From: Pseudomonas matsuisoli
GTDB lineage: Bacteria; Pseudomonadota; Gammaproteobacteria; Pseudomonadales; Pseudomonadaceae
Assembly: GCF_014647635.1 (NCBI RefSeq)
Contig: NZ_BMPO01000006.1
Location: forward strand, 171,583-235,582
DNA: 64,000 nt
Direction: 5' to 3'
This document shows, in pieces, positions 17,951-26,765 of this stretch. The notes below the pieces were generated by a model that saw nothing but the letters and a program-made list of their open reading frames with translations, made no database searches and was not told the DNA's origin. A program made the translations under genes and the position numbers. How positions within the stretch are numbered: position 1 is the first letter of the stretch; every line of letters begins with the position of its first letter.

Positions 17951-19132
17951 CTATCCGCCGCGGCCGGTATTACGTACCAGGCAATGCTCATCCAATTGAT
18001 CCAGGCAGGTTGCGCCCAGTAGTGCCATATCACGCCGAAGCTCACCCGCGAGCAAGCCGATCGCATGCGCGACGCCGGCCTGGCCAGCATAGGCGGCGGC
18101 ATAATTGAGGGGTCGGCCGATGAATACCAGCCGCGCGCCTAGGGCTAGTGCTTTGATCACATCGGTCCCACGACGGAATCCACTGTCCACCATCACGGGC
18201 AAGTCGCCGACCGCTTTCAGTACCGCCGGCAGTGCGTGAAGCGAAGAGACCGCCCCGTTTAGCTGTCGGCCGCCGTGGTTCGAAACGATTACGCCATCGG
18301 CGCCACAGGCCTGAGCCCGGCGCGCATCGTCGGGGTGGAGAATCCCCTTCACGATCAGCTTCCCCGGCCAGAGCGCGCGTACCCGCTCCAGGTGCTGCCA
18401 GGTCAAATGGCTTCGACCGGAGAAATCGCGTTTGACGTCCCGGGAAATCACCGCGATGCCGCGTGTGGCGTAATTGTTCTCGAAATGCGGCATGCCGTGG
18501 TTGAGCAACGTGCGCAAGAAAGTACCGAACAGCCAGCGCGGCCTGATCAGCCCATCGAACATCAGCCGTGCGTTCGGCCGTAGGGGTGAGTAAAAGCCGG
18601 AACGCACGTTGTTGTCGCTGTTCGGTGGAACGGGATAGTCGACGGTGATCACGAGCTTGTCGAAGCCGGCTTGGCGCACCCGTGCAATCAGCGCCTCGAT
18701 GCCCTCGTGATCCCCGGGAAGATAGGCCTGGAACCAATCCGTTCGGCCATGGCCGAGCACCTCCTCCATGCGGATGAGTGAGCTACCGCTGAGGATCATC
18801 GGAATGCCCGCCTCGGCAGCTGCCTGCGCCTGAACCAGATCACCCCGGTACGCCGACAGCGCGCTGATGCCCATCGGCGCAATGCCAATAGGCAAGGCGT
18901 AGCGTTGGCCGAACAGCTCCGTTTCCAAGCAGATACTGGACACGTCCACCAGCGCCCGAGGCAGAAAGGCATAGTCATCGAACGCGCTGCGATTGGCCCG
19001 TGCGGTATGCCCATCCTCGGCCGAGTTGGCGATATACCCGTAGATCGGTCTGGGGAGGTGTCGTTTCGCCGCGCGGTCGAGGTCGTGCAGGTTGAGGATC
19101 GATGCCAGGCGTCGGGAGTCGCTATCGCGCAT
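17951..19132 (-). CDS. FMN-dependent alpha-hydroxy-acid dehydrogenase/oxidase
   Basis: This protein of about 393 residues has the LldD/glycolate oxidase (beta/alpha)8 fold. Landmarks are PIGIAPMGISAL near residue 85, the substrate/FMN loop and the signature [11 protein letters not shown] containing the catalytic His and Arg near residue 285. FMN phosphate-binding segments follow (VMVDSGFRRGTDVIKALALGA). It should oxidise an (S)-2-hydroxy acid such as lactate, glycolate or mandelate to the 2-oxo acid. The start overlaps the previous stop by 11 bases, and GGAGG lies inside that upstream gene. Being last in the sugar-acid operon, glycolate is a plausible substrate (inference). Confidence 0.85.
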   Translation of the reverse strand: MRDSDSRRLASILNLHDLDRAAKRHLPRPIYGYIANSAEDGHTARANRSAFDDYAFLPRALVDVSSICLETELFGQRYALPIGIAPMGISALSAYRGDLVQAQAAAEAGIPMILSGSSLIRMEEVLGHGRTDWFQAYLPGDHEGIEALIARVRQAGFDKLVITVDYPVPPNSDNNVRSGFYSPLRPNARLMFDGLIRPRWLFGTFLRTLLNHGMPHFENNYATRGIAVISRDVKRDFSGRSHLTWQHLERVRALWPGKLIVKGILHPDDARRAQACGADGVIVSNHGGRQLNGAVSSLHALPAVLKAVGDLPVMVDSGFRRGTDVIKALALGARLVFIGRPLNYAAAYAGQAGVAHAIGLLAGELRRDMALLGATCLDQLDEHCLVRNTGRGG

Positions 19133-20141
19133 CGTGCACGCCCTCCTCTGCCGGGGCCGCACCGTGGCGCAGCACCCAAGCGTCGGGATTTACCAAATCC
19201 CGCGGGCGCTTACCATGCAGGGCCTGGCACAGGTTCTCTACGGCACAATCGGCCATGGCTTCGCGGGTCTCATGCGTAGCGGAACCGACATGAGGCAGCG
19301 TTACGACATTGTCCATTCGCAACAGCGGTGACTCCGGCGACACGGGCTCCTGCTCGAAAACATCCAGCCCGGCACCGGCGATCAGCCCCTCGTCCAAGGC
19401 ACGGATCAACCCAGCTTCATCGACGATATGGCCACGGGCAATGTTCACGAGAAAGGCGGATCGCTTCATCGATCGGCACTGGTCGTAACCGATCAGATGC
19501 GTCGTCTCGGGCGTGAGCGGCACGGTCAGACATACGAAATCCGACTCTGCCAACAAGGCGTCCAGACTGCATCGCCTGACGCCCCATTGGCTTTCGAGCG
19601 CAGGCTTTGGGGAGGCATTGCTGTACAACACCGACATACCGAACCCGAATGCACGCCGCGCCACGGCCTGACCAATACGGCCAAAGCCGACGAGGCCGAG
19701 GGTCTTTCCGTGCACATTGCGGCCGAACCAGGGTTCGCCGATGTGCTCGTTCCAGCGGCCTTCACGCACCATGTTGGCAAGTTCGATCGCGCGCCGCGCA
19801 CTGGCCATCAGGAGCAAAAAGCCCGTATCCGCCGTGGTCTCAGTGAGTACATCCGGAGTATTGGTCAGCAAAATCTTGCGACGAGAGAGTTCGGCCACCG
19901 GCAGATTGTCGTAGCCCACCGAGATGGTGGAGACGGCTTCGAGAAACGGCGCCGCGTCGAGCAGCGCCGTGGTGACATGCAGTTTGCCCCCGATCAATCC
20001 GTGCGCGCGGGACAAACTATTGGCAACCTCGACGGGGTGATGCTCGGGCACATCGAAATAGTCGACATCGAATGCCTCACGCAGCCGGGCCAGTTGCGGC
20101 GCTTTCAGTCGTCGTAGCGCGACGACGCGTTTTCGCTCCAT
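19122..20141 (-). CDS. D-isomer-specific 2-hydroxyacid dehydrogenase (glyoxylate/2-ketogluconate reductase-like)
   Basis: This 339-residue NAD(P)-dependent dehydrogenase has the Rossmann motif GLVGFGRIGQAVARRAFGFG near residue 150. The catalytic Arg lies in NIARGHIVDEAGL, the Glu in FEQEPV and the His in LPHVGSAT. It is similar to GhrB/TkrA enzymes, which reduce glyoxylate, hydroxypyruvate or 2-ketogluconate. GAGAGGG precedes the ATG. It sits between the DapA-type lyase and the FMN oxidase genes with almost no spacing, so all are probably co-transcribed. It may reduce 2-oxo acids from sugar-acid breakdown. Confidence 0.85.
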   Translation of the reverse strand: MERKRVVALRRLKAPQLARLREAFDVDYFDVPEHHPVEVANSLSRAHGLIGGKLHVTTALLDAAPFLEAVSTISVGYDNLPVAELSRRKILLTNTPDVLTETTADTGFLLLMASARRAIELANMVREGRWNEHIGEPWFGRNVHGKTLGLVGFGRIGQAVARRAFGFGMSVLYSNASPKPALESQWGVRRCSLDALLAESDFVCLTVPLTPETTHLIGYDQCRSMKRSAFLVNIARGHIVDEAGLIRALDEGLIAGAGLDVFEQEPVSPESPLLRMDNVVTLPHVGSATHETREAMADCAVENLCQALHGKRPRDLVNPDAWVLRHGAAPAEEGVHDAR

Positions 20142-20154
20142 CACCCTCTCCCGG

Positions 20155-21075
20155 TCAGCCGTGCTTGAGACCCGGCATGTCGAAACTGACAGCGTCCAGT
20201 TCGGCATGGAGCGCCTTACGCTGTTCCCCACTCAACGCCACCAACGGCGGACGGACTTGCGCCCAGTCTTCGGCCCCGCTGTAACGCGCGGCTGCGGCCT
20301 TGAGTGCCGGAATCATCGGGAAGCGCTCGAAAATCGAACGTGTATGCGTCAGCGCCGCCTGCTGCTCGTCGGCATCGGCGCCCTGCCAGGCTTTTGCGAG
20401 CGCGGCGATTGGCCGTGGATTGACGTTGGCCGTCGCACTGATGCACCCAGCACCACCCGCACGCAAGGTCTGCAGCAAGAAATGCTCGCTGCCGGCGTAG
20501 ACCTGGAAGCCGTCACCGGCAAACTGCTCGATCATCGCGTAGGTATTGCTCCAGTCGCCTGAGCTATCCTTGACGCCTACGATGTGCTGCGGATAGGCCT
20601 TGATCAGGCGCTCGATCAAGGCAAGCGTCAGCGGCACTTGTGACACCTGCGGAATATGGTAGACGTAAATCCGTAGACGACGGTCGTCGACCTGCTCAAT
20701 CACTTCGCTGTAATAACGGTACAGCCCCTCTTCCGAGACACCCTTGTAGTAGAACGGTGGCAGCATGAGCACACCCTCTACACCCTTCGCCACTGCATGA
20801 CGGGTAAGCGCGACTGCGTCTGGCAACGCGCAGGCTCCGGTGCCCGGCATCATGCGATCCGCAGGGATACCACCTTCCACGAGCGCATCCAGAAGAGCGA
20901 TTTTCTCGTCTACCGACAACGAGTTGGCTTCGGAGTTGGTGCCGAATACGGCAAGCCCCACGTCGTTGTCGATCAACCATCGGCATTGGGTGACGAACCG
21001 CTCAGGATCGGGCGTAAGCGCACTGGTAAACGGTGTGATGACGGGGGACCAAACGCGACCAGAGGGAAGACTCAT
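20155..21075 (-). CDS. DapA-family (Schiff-base) aldolase/dehydratase
   Basis: This 306-residue class I aldolase-fold protein has GTNSEANSLSVDEK near residue 45 (the family GTTGE loop, altered) and the tyrosine region YVYHIPQ near residue 138. The Schiff-base lysine is in GVKDSSGD near residue 167. Relatives cleave or dehydrate 2-keto-3-deoxy sugar acids; true dihydrodipicolinate synthase is less likely given the operon. In this cluster it probably handles the 2-keto-3-deoxy acid made by the dehydratases. AAGG lies just before the ATG. The tctA gene ends 63 bases upstream. Confidence 0.82.
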   Translation of the reverse strand: MSLPSGRVWSPVITPFTSALTPDPERFVTQCRWLIDNDVGLAVFGTNSEANSLSVDEKIALLDALVEGGIPADRMMPGTGACALPDAVALTRHAVAKGVEGVLMLPPFYYKGVSEEGLYRYYSEVIEQVDDRRLRIYVYHIPQVSQVPLTLALIERLIKAYPQHIVGVKDSSGDWSNTYAMIEQFAGDGFQVYAGSEHFLLQTLRAGGAGCISATANVNPRPIAALAKAWQGADADEQQAALTHTRSIFERFPMIPALKAAAARYSGAEDWAQVRPPLVALSGEQRKALHAELDAVSFDMPGLKHG

Positions 21076-21137
21076 CCTTATTTCCTTTTAATTGTCATTG
21101 TTAGGGGCAGCTACGCACTGCCGATTGTCTTGCCATG

Positions 21138-22646
21138 TCATGCCATCTGGGAACGCCGCCGGAACGGCGCGAGCACCCAGCGAAAGAACGGTGTGGCCTG
21201 AAGGATCGACAGCACCGCGATACCCAGTAGCACAACTGCGATCGGGCTGGAAAGAAAGATGCTGTATTCGCCACCACCAATCAGCATCGACTGCTGGAAG
21301 CTGTTCTCCATGACCGGCCCGAGAATCAAGCCAATGACCATCGGCGCGGGGGACACGCCGGCCTTGCTCAACCAGTAGCCGAACAGGCCGAAACCCAGCA
21401 TGAGCCCGACTTCGAACAGGCTGTTGTTGATGGCGTAGGCGCCGATGATGCACAAGGCGATGATCGCGCAGGCAATGAAGCCGTCCGGGATGCGCGTGAC
21501 CATTACGCTGGCCTTGGTGAACATGAGCCCGACGACCAGCAATCCCAGGTTGGCGAACACCACCGCCCAGATCAGGGTATAGGTCACGTCGCCATAGTCG
21601 ATCAACAGGTTGGGCCCGGGAAGGATGCCCTGCACCATCAGCGCGCCGAGCAGGATCGCGGTGGCCGAACTGCCGGGAATGCCCAGCGCGATCGTGGGAA
21701 TGAGCGCCCCACCAACCACGGCGTTGTTGGCAGACTCTGGCGCTGCGACACCGGCGGGATCGCCATTGCCGAAACGACTTTTATCTTTAGCAAAGCGCTT
21801 GGCTTCGTTGTAGGCGAACCAGCTGGCGGTGTCGCCGCCGGTCCCTGGGATCAAGCCCACGATTACGCCAATCCCGCTCGAACGAAGGATGTTCGGCATC
21901 AGCGCTTTAAGCTCTCCCCATTTTGGAATCAACCGATCAGTGATCCGACTGGCGACCTTGGCGGGCGCGTTCGAATTCTCCACGAGTGACAATGCCTGCG
22001 GAATCGAGAACAGACCGATCAGTGCGACGGTGAAACTGATCCCCGAAAACAGGTTGATGTTGTCGAACGCCATGCGTGGCGTCCCCGTCGTGAGGTCCAT
22101 GCCGACCGTACTGACCAGCAGGCCGATCATCCCGGAGAACAGGCCATTGACCACCGAGCCTTGGGCGAGCGAACCGATGATGGTGATACCGAGTACGGCG
22201 ATGGCGAACAGTTCGATCGGGCCGAACTCAACCACGATGCTGCCCAGCAGCGGCGCCGCCAACAACAGCGCGAAACCGCTGATAGAGCCGCCGATGAACG
22301 AGGCGAACAGCGAGATACCGAGCGCCTTGCCCGCCTGCCCCTGCTGGGACATGGGAAAGCCGTCGAGCACCGTTGCGGCCGCCGAAGGCGTGCCCGGCGT
22401 GCGCAGCAGGATTGCCGCGATCGAGCCGCCGTACGACGCGCCGACATACAGCGAGGCCAGCATGCTCAGGCCCGTGGCCGTATCCATGCTGAACGTCAGT
22501 GGGAGTAGCAACGCCAGCGCCATGGTGGCCGAAAGACCGGGCATGGCACCTACGAAGATACCCAGCAGCGTGCCGCCCAGGATGGCGGCGATGTTGTAGA
22601 AGGTGAAGACGTTGGTCAGACCCGTCATGACGATCGACGTATCCAC
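21138..22646 (-). CDS. tctA: Tripartite tricarboxylate transporter large permease TctA
   Basis: This 502-residue inner-membrane protein has about twelve hydrophobic segments. TctA signatures are GAMPGLSATMALALLLPLTF near residue 33, GLIPGTGGDTASWFAYNEAKR near residue 265 and ESANNAVVGGALIPTIALGIPGS. The start is GTG with GAGGGA upstream. It lies third in a leftward tctC-tctB-tctA order, followed by the lyase and two dehydrogenases. The cargo is probably the sugar acid degraded by the locus rather than citrate (inference). Confidence 0.9.
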   Translation of the reverse strand: MDTSIVMTGLTNVFTFYNIAAILGGTLLGIFVGAMPGLSATMALALLLPLTFSMDTATGLSMLASLYVGASYGGSIAAILLRTPGTPSAAATVLDGFPMSQQGQAGKALGISLFASFIGGSISGFALLLAAPLLGSIVVEFGPIELFAIAVLGITIIGSLAQGSVVNGLFSGMIGLLVSTVGMDLTTGTPRMAFDNINLFSGISFTVALIGLFSIPQALSLVENSNAPAKVASRITDRLIPKWGELKALMPNILRSSGIGVIVGLIPGTGGDTASWFAYNEAKRFAKDKSRFGNGDPAGVAAPESANNAVVGGALIPTIALGIPGSSATAILLGALMVQGILPGPNLLIDYGDVTYTLIWAVVFANLGLLVVGLMFTKASVMVTRIPDGFIACAIIALCIIGAYAINNSLFEVGLMLGFGLFGYWLSKAGVSPAPMVIGLILGPVMENSFQQSMLIGGGEYSIFLSSPIAVVLLGIAVLSILQATPFFRWVLAPFRRRSQMA

Positions 22647-22680
22647 AGGGAGTCCCTCGTCGAAAAGTGAGTGGGTGCGA

Positions 22681-23148
22681 TCAGGAGATCGCAGGCGGCA
22701 GCATCGGTACGGGCAAGCCCAGGAACGTGATGAAGACCAGGCACACCACGGCGATCAAGACCGCCGCCCCGATCACCGCAAACCGCAGCGAGACGGTGCG
22801 GATCACCAACAAGGCTGCCGCCATGAAGAGCACGCTGGACAGCAGATAACCCAACGTATTGAGCGCGGCCATGTACGCCACGGCGAGCAGGAACACCACG
22901 GCCGTGGCGAGGTAGCGCGGCTTGATCGGCGCTTCCTGCGGCAGCTCGCTGCCATTACCGACCTCTGCCGTAGTGCGTCGTCGACCAAACAACTCCGTAC
23001 CCACCATCGCAAGCGACAGCAGTGCGACCAGAACGGAGTAGATCAACGGCATCTGTGCGGCAGCCTCCGGGTACTGCAACGCATCGACGAAGAACACGAT
23101 GGCGACGGCGATACCGAAGAAGCCGAGAATGAGTCTGTTCTTGTTCAT
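22681..23148 (-). CDS. tctB: Tripartite tricarboxylate transporter small membrane subunit TctB
   Basis: This 155-residue protein has four hydrophobic segments: residues 4-22, 32-50, 80-100 and 105-150 in two spans. That is the usual small-subunit topology. A GGGGG tract precedes the ATG. It is flanked by tctC (30 bases upstream) and tctA (34 bases downstream), the canonical order. Confidence 0.85.
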   Translation of the reverse strand: MNKNRLILGFFGIAVAIVFFVDALQYPEAAAQMPLIYSVLVALLSLAMVGTELFGRRRTTAEVGNGSELPQEAPIKPRYLATAVVFLLAVAYMAALNTLGYLLSSVLFMAAALLVIRTVSLRFAVIGAAVLIAVVCLVFITFLGLPVPMLPPAIS

Positions 23149-23178
23149 GAATGCCCCCAGGCGCAATCGGCGGATGGC

Positions 23179-24153
23179 TTATTGCTTGGCGGAGACATCG
23201 TCCCAAATACCCTGGAATTCCGTTTCCATGTCCTGGAACATCTTCGCGTAATCGTCACCCGTCACGATGTCGATGTTCAGCGCACGCTTCTTGGCATCGG
23301 CGAGAAATGCCTGGTCGGTTTTCAAAGACTCGAAAGCGGCAATGAGTTGTTTGCGCGCTTCCTCGGGAATCCCCGCAGGGGCGCTGTAGCCGCGCGAGGA
23401 GCCGGCCACCACGTCGATGCCCTTCTCTTTGAGCGTGGGCACATCCGGGAGATCTTCGACTCGTTGTTCGGAGAACACCGCAAGCGCTTTCAGATTGCCG
23501 CTCTTGATCTGGCTGTAGACGGTGCCCACGTTGTTGAAGCTGACATCGATCTTGTTGCCCATGGCTGCGGTTGCGGAGGGCCCGTCGCCCTGGAATGGCA
23601 CTTTCTGAAAGGAGAGCCCGGATGCCCGCTCGACCAGCAATGTCGTGAAGTAGTCGTCCCCGCCCACGCCCGAGTTGCCGACCGTCACCCGCCCAGGCTT
23701 TTGCTTGGCGGCTGCGAAGAGGTCTTCGATGGTGTTGTAGGGGCTGTCCTTGGCGACCACGGCGATACCGGGATCGGTGACGACATTGGCGATCGGCGTC
23801 AGGTCCTTGATGTTGTAGGTGATCGCGTCGTTCATGATGTAGTTGGTCATCAGCATGGGTGTGTTGGTAATGCTGATAATCGTGCCGTCTTTTTTCGACT
23901 GCCGCGCTAGACGCGTCCAGGCGATGGCGCCCGTGGCGCCGGGAATGTATTCGTTGACGAAATTGACGCCGAGCTTTTTGGTCAGGTAGGGCTGTGCGAG
24001 CTGCGCCAGGACATCACTACCGCCTCCTGCCTTGAAGCCCTGGAGCACGGTGACATCGTCGCCGGCGACGTATTCTGCTTGAGCGGCATAGGAAAAAGCA
24101 GACGCTATTGCAGCGGTCAGGATGGTAGCGAACATCTTTTTGTTGGTCTTCAT
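23179..24153 (-). CDS. tctC: Tripartite tricarboxylate transporter binding protein TctC/Bug family
   Basis: This 324-residue periplasmic binding protein has a signal peptide (MKTNKKMFATILTAAIASAF, cleaved near AQAEY). The Bug-family fold includes FVNEYIPGATGAIAWTRLAR and VGNSGVGGDDYFTTLLVERASG. The frame is open far upstream, but CCGGAG (24162-24167) and the signal peptide fix the start. Two AACAAGAA motifs lie directly upstream (24171-24192), a typical Hfq/Crc site covering a translation start. Enolase-family dehydratase gene lies upstream, about 125 bases away. Confidence 0.9.
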   Translation of the reverse strand: MKTNKKMFATILTAAIASAFSYAAQAEYVAGDDVTVLQGFKAGGGSDVLAQLAQPYLTKKLGVNFVNEYIPGATGAIAWTRLARQSKKDGTIISITNTPMLMTNYIMNDAITYNIKDLTPIANVVTDPGIAVVAKDSPYNTIEDLFAAAKQKPGRVTVGNSGVGGDDYFTTLLVERASGLSFQKVPFQGDGPSATAAMGNKIDVSFNNVGTVYSQIKSGNLKALAVFSEQRVEDLPDVPTLKEKGIDVVAGSSRGYSAPAGIPEEARKQLIAAFESLKTDQAFLADAKKRALNIDIVTGDDYAKMFQDMETEFQGIWDDVSAKQ

Positions 24154-24161
24154 TTCGCTGA

Positions 24162-24192
24162 CTCCGGTTTTTCTTGTTTGGTTATTCTTGTT
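24162..24192 (-). promoter_or_regulatory. Candidate Hfq/Crc (CA-motif) site at tctC start
   Basis: On the minus strand, AACAAGAA occurs at 24185-24192 and 24171-24178, followed by the Shine-Dalgarno CCGGAG (24162-24167) and ATG (24151-24153). AANAANAA repeats next to a ribosome binding site are the known signature for Hfq/Crc repression in Pseudomonas. Confidence 0.6.
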
Positions 24193-24278
24193 CGGTGCAG
24201 CCTGCCGAGGCACACGCACGGCAGTTGCAGCACGCCGTGGTGCCAGGTTTTGGCACCACGGCGGTAGACGGGACGTCT

Positions 24279-25427
24279 CTAGCGAGTGCCCTCCAAGAGA
24301 CGCCACGGCGACTGCCCATTGATCGAGTAGCGCTCTACCGCTTTCTCATCGAAGTCGAACCCAAGGCCAGGGTGACGGTGGAGCTTGATGTAGCCGTCTT
24401 CCTGTTCGAGCTGACGATCGATCAGACGGCGGAAGTTGAGCACCTGGTCATCCCAGAAAAACTCGACATAGCGTGCGTTCGGCGTGGCGGCGACCAGCGG
24501 GGCATGAACGTCATGGAACCAGTGCGGGTACATAGGGACACCATAACCCGCGGCCATTGCGGCGATACGACGCCACTCGGTAATGCCGCCACACACCACC
24601 GCATCGGTTTGCAGAATGGCCGCACCGCCCTTGTCGAGCAGCTCCTTGTGGCGCCAGCGCCCGACCTCAACTTCACCCGTGGCGATCGGAACGGGGGTGG
24701 ACCGCGCCAGCCGTGCGTGACTGTCGATGTCATCGACGAGGAACGGCTCCTCCACGAAGGCGGGGTTGTACCGTTCGAAACGACGGACGTATTGCAACGC
24801 TTCGGTGACGTCGCTCCAGCCATTGTTCACGTCAAGCATGAGTTCGATATCGGGGCCGATAGCCTCACGCGCGGCGGCTACACGGGCCTCTTCTTCCTTA
24901 GGGGAAAGGCGTCCGGTCTTCATCTTCACGGCCTTGAAGCCGAGCGAGACGTAGTGCGCCATTTCTTCACCCAGCAACGCTGGGGTTTTGCCGTCCAAGT
25001 AATAGCCGCCACTGGCATAGCCAAGCACGCGATCTGCGGACGCCGCACCCAAATATTTATGCAGGGGCAACCCTGCGCTGCGGGCATTCAGGTCCCAAAG
25101 TGCAGTATCAAGAATGCTGATGGCCCGCATGACGACACCGGCGCGTCCCTGGAGCAGCGCTTCCTGGTACATCTCATGCCACAGCGCCTCGACGTCCAGC
25201 GAATCGCGCCCCAGCAACACCGGAGCCAGCAGTTTTTCTACCGCGACTGGCAGCAACTCGCCACCGGCGCTGCCGACGTAGCAGAAGCCGATGCCGGTAA
25301 TACCGTCTTCGGAAGTGACCTTGACCAGCCCATAGTCGCGGGCATGAACGGTTCGGTTGGAAAAGGACGTGACGCGATCCAGTGGCACGCGAGCGGCGCA
25401 TACAGAGATGGAGCGGATGATGGCCAT
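24279..25427 (-). CDS. Enolase-superfamily (mandelate racemase/muconate lactonizing) sugar-acid dehydratase
   Basis: This 382-residue protein has the capping domain, then the barrel with the base-bearing KMKTG near residue 168 (KxK). Metal ligands sit in LMLDVNNGW (Asp), FVEEPF (Glu) and ATGEVE (Glu). A HWFHDVHA segment near residue 300 supplies the His-Asp region typical of the mandelate-racemase group. It should dehydrate or racemise an acid sugar; the substrate cannot be read from sequence. AAGGAA lies 7 bases before the ATG. It is the first gene leftward from the LacI operators. Confidence 0.85.
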   Translation of the reverse strand: MAIIRSISVCAARVPLDRVTSFSNRTVHARDYGLVKVTSEDGITGIGFCYVGSAGGELLPVAVEKLLAPVLLGRDSLDVEALWHEMYQEALLQGRAGVVMRAISILDTALWDLNARSAGLPLHKYLGAASADRVLGYASGGYYLDGKTPALLGEEMAHYVSLGFKAVKMKTGRLSPKEEEARVAAAREAIGPDIELMLDVNNGWSDVTEALQYVRRFERYNPAFVEEPFLVDDIDSHARLARSTPVPIATGEVEVGRWRHKELLDKGGAAILQTDAVVCGGITEWRRIAAMAAGYGVPMYPHWFHDVHAPLVAATPNARYVEFFWDDQVLNFRRLIDRQLEQEDGYIKLHRHPGLGFDFDEKAVERYSINGQSPWRLLEGTR

Positions 25428-25542
25428 GCTTTTTTCCTTGTTATGAGGCTGTTTTCAGGCGTGACGCCTATTGGCGGCGGGAGCCTTCTGTGCATGAAGC
25501 AATCCAGACAAGCAAATCGAAGGAAACATCTTTACAACCGCC

Positions 25543-25556
25543 TGTAACCGGTTACA
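25543..25556. promoter_or_regulatory. Palindromic LacI-family operator O1
   Basis: TGTAACCGGTTACA is a perfect 14-bp palindrome with the central CG usual for LacI/GalR operators. It lies between the divergent dehydratase gene and the LacI-type regulator gene, about 115 bases upstream of the dehydratase start. Confidence 0.75.
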
Positions 25557-25573
25557 TTTGCTAAGAGGCGTTA

Positions 25574-25587
25574 TGTAACCGTTTACA
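25574..25587. promoter_or_regulatory. Palindromic LacI-family operator O2
   Basis: TGTAACCGTTTACA matches O1 at 13 of 14 positions. Its centre is 31 bp away, about three helical turns, so both faces align. It ends 23 bases before the repressor ATG, implying autoregulation. Confidence 0.75.
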
Positions 25588-25610
25588 AAACCTAGATAGC
25601 GTTGATATTT

Positions 25611-26699
25611 ATGTCAACCGATTTTCTCGAATCACTGCGACCGACGACCTTCATGAACGAAACAGACGTTACGCAATCCCCCCTGCTTTCCCGCACTGGC
25701 CTGCGGGATGTGGCCCGACTCGCCGGTGTATCCACCGCGACGGTGTCGCGTGTACTCAATGGCAGCGCCACGGTTCGAGACGACAAGCGGCAGGCCGTTC
25801 AACGTGCCTGTAGCGATTTGGGATATGTCCTCAACGCTGCCGCACGCACCTTGTCCTCCCGGCGCAGCATGACAATCGGCGCCGTTGTTCCCACCCTCGC
25901 CACCGAGACCTTCTCGCGCCCACTCGCCGCGTTCCAACGGACCGTGCACGAGGCGGGTTACACGCTTTTGGTTGCAAGCTTCGGGTTTGACGAGCAGACC
26001 GAACTCAAGGAAGTACAAACCATGCTCGAGCACGGCGTGGATGCTTTGATGGTCGTCGGCCGGACCCATGACGCGAAGATGTGGCACATGATCGAGAACA
26101 AAGGCGTTCCCTGCGTACAGGCCTGGACCCAGGACGATGCCCATCCCAGCGTTGGCTTCGATAACGCAGGCGTCGCCTGGCAGATGGCCGATCACTTGCT
26201 GACGTTAGGCCACCAGCGCTTCGCCATCATGCTCAACGAGCCTTACTTCAATGACCGCGTCGGCGATCGTCTACGCGGCACACGACAGCGCCTGGCCGAA
26301 GCTGGACTCGACATTCCGGCGCACTGGTGCCTGGAAACGCACCTGACGCTGGAAGACGGCATCGCTGCGATGGAACGCTTGATGACCGCACAAACCCGCC
26401 CCACTGCGGTCATCTGCGCCAATGATCTGCTGGCGTTCGGCGCCTTACTCGCCGCCAAACGACTCGGTATTCGAGTGCCAGAAGACGTCTCGGTGGTGGG
26501 TTTCAATGATTTCGACTACGCCCGCCATCTGTCTCCACCCCTGACGACCATCCGCGTGGCCCTCGATGAAATCGGCGTCAACGCTGGCACCTATCTGCTG
26601 AATGCGCTGGCTGGCCACACTTACCAGACACCTGTCGGTGTTACGACCGAACTGATCGTGCGCGACAGTTCGGGCCCTGCGCCTGACCCTTCCGGCTGA
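25611..26699 (+). CDS. LacI/GalR-family transcriptional regulator
   Basis: This 362-residue repressor has a helix-turn-helix with hinge (LRDVARLAGVSTATVSRVLNGSATV) at about residues 31-55. A periplasmic-binding-like effector domain follows (GALLAAKRLGIRVPEDVSVVGFNDFDYA near residue 280). It closely resembles GntR/IdnR-type gluconate-family repressors. Start choice is uncertain: ATG at 25611 or 25653, because an N-terminal extension of about 30 residues precedes the HTH. It faces the catabolic operon across two matching operators and precedes the IlvD/Edd dehydratase gene. A sugar acid or its keto-deoxy derivative is the likely inducer. Confidence 0.88.
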   Translation: MSTDFLESLRPTTFMNETDVTQSPLLSRTGLRDVARLAGVSTATVSRVLNGSATVRDDKRQAVQRACSDLGYVLNAAARTLSSRRSMTIGAVVPTLATETFSRPLAAFQRTVHEAGYTLLVASFGFDEQTELKEVQTMLEHGVDALMVVGRTHDAKMWHMIENKGVPCVQAWTQDDAHPSVGFDNAGVAWQMADHLLTLGHQRFAIMLNEPYFNDRVGDRLRGTRQRLAEAGLDIPAHWCLETHLTLEDGIAAMERLMTAQTRPTAVICANDLLAFGALLAAKRLGIRVPEDVSVVGFNDFDYARHLSPPLTTIRVALDEIGVNAGTYLLNALAGHTYQTPVGVTTELIVRDSSGPAPDPSG

Positions 26700-26738
26700 G
26701 GCCACGCCTCACCGTTCCTCGAATGCCTCGCTGGCATG

Positions 26739-26757
26739 AACAACAACAATCAAGAGG
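26739..26757 (+). promoter_or_regulatory. Candidate Hfq/Crc site and decisive Shine-Dalgarno for the IlvD/Edd gene
   Basis: AACAACAACAA (26739-26749) directly precedes AAGAGG (26752-26757), 8 bases before the GTG at 26766. This supports starting at the GTG, not at the ATG at 26736 inside the A/C-rich tract. It also gives the CA-motif/Shine-Dalgarno arrangement of Crc targets. Confidence 0.6.
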
Positions 26758-26765
26758 TAACGTCC

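Noticed and set aside
22603-23910. Long plus-strand frame (435 codons) opposite tctB/tctC
   Set aside because: Antisense to two well-supported tct genes; His/Arg/Gln-rich translation typical of a shadow frame in GC-rich DNA.
24174-25547. Long plus-strand frame (457 codons) opposite the enolase-family gene
   Set aside because: Antisense shadow of a gene with intact active-site motifs; no family resemblance.
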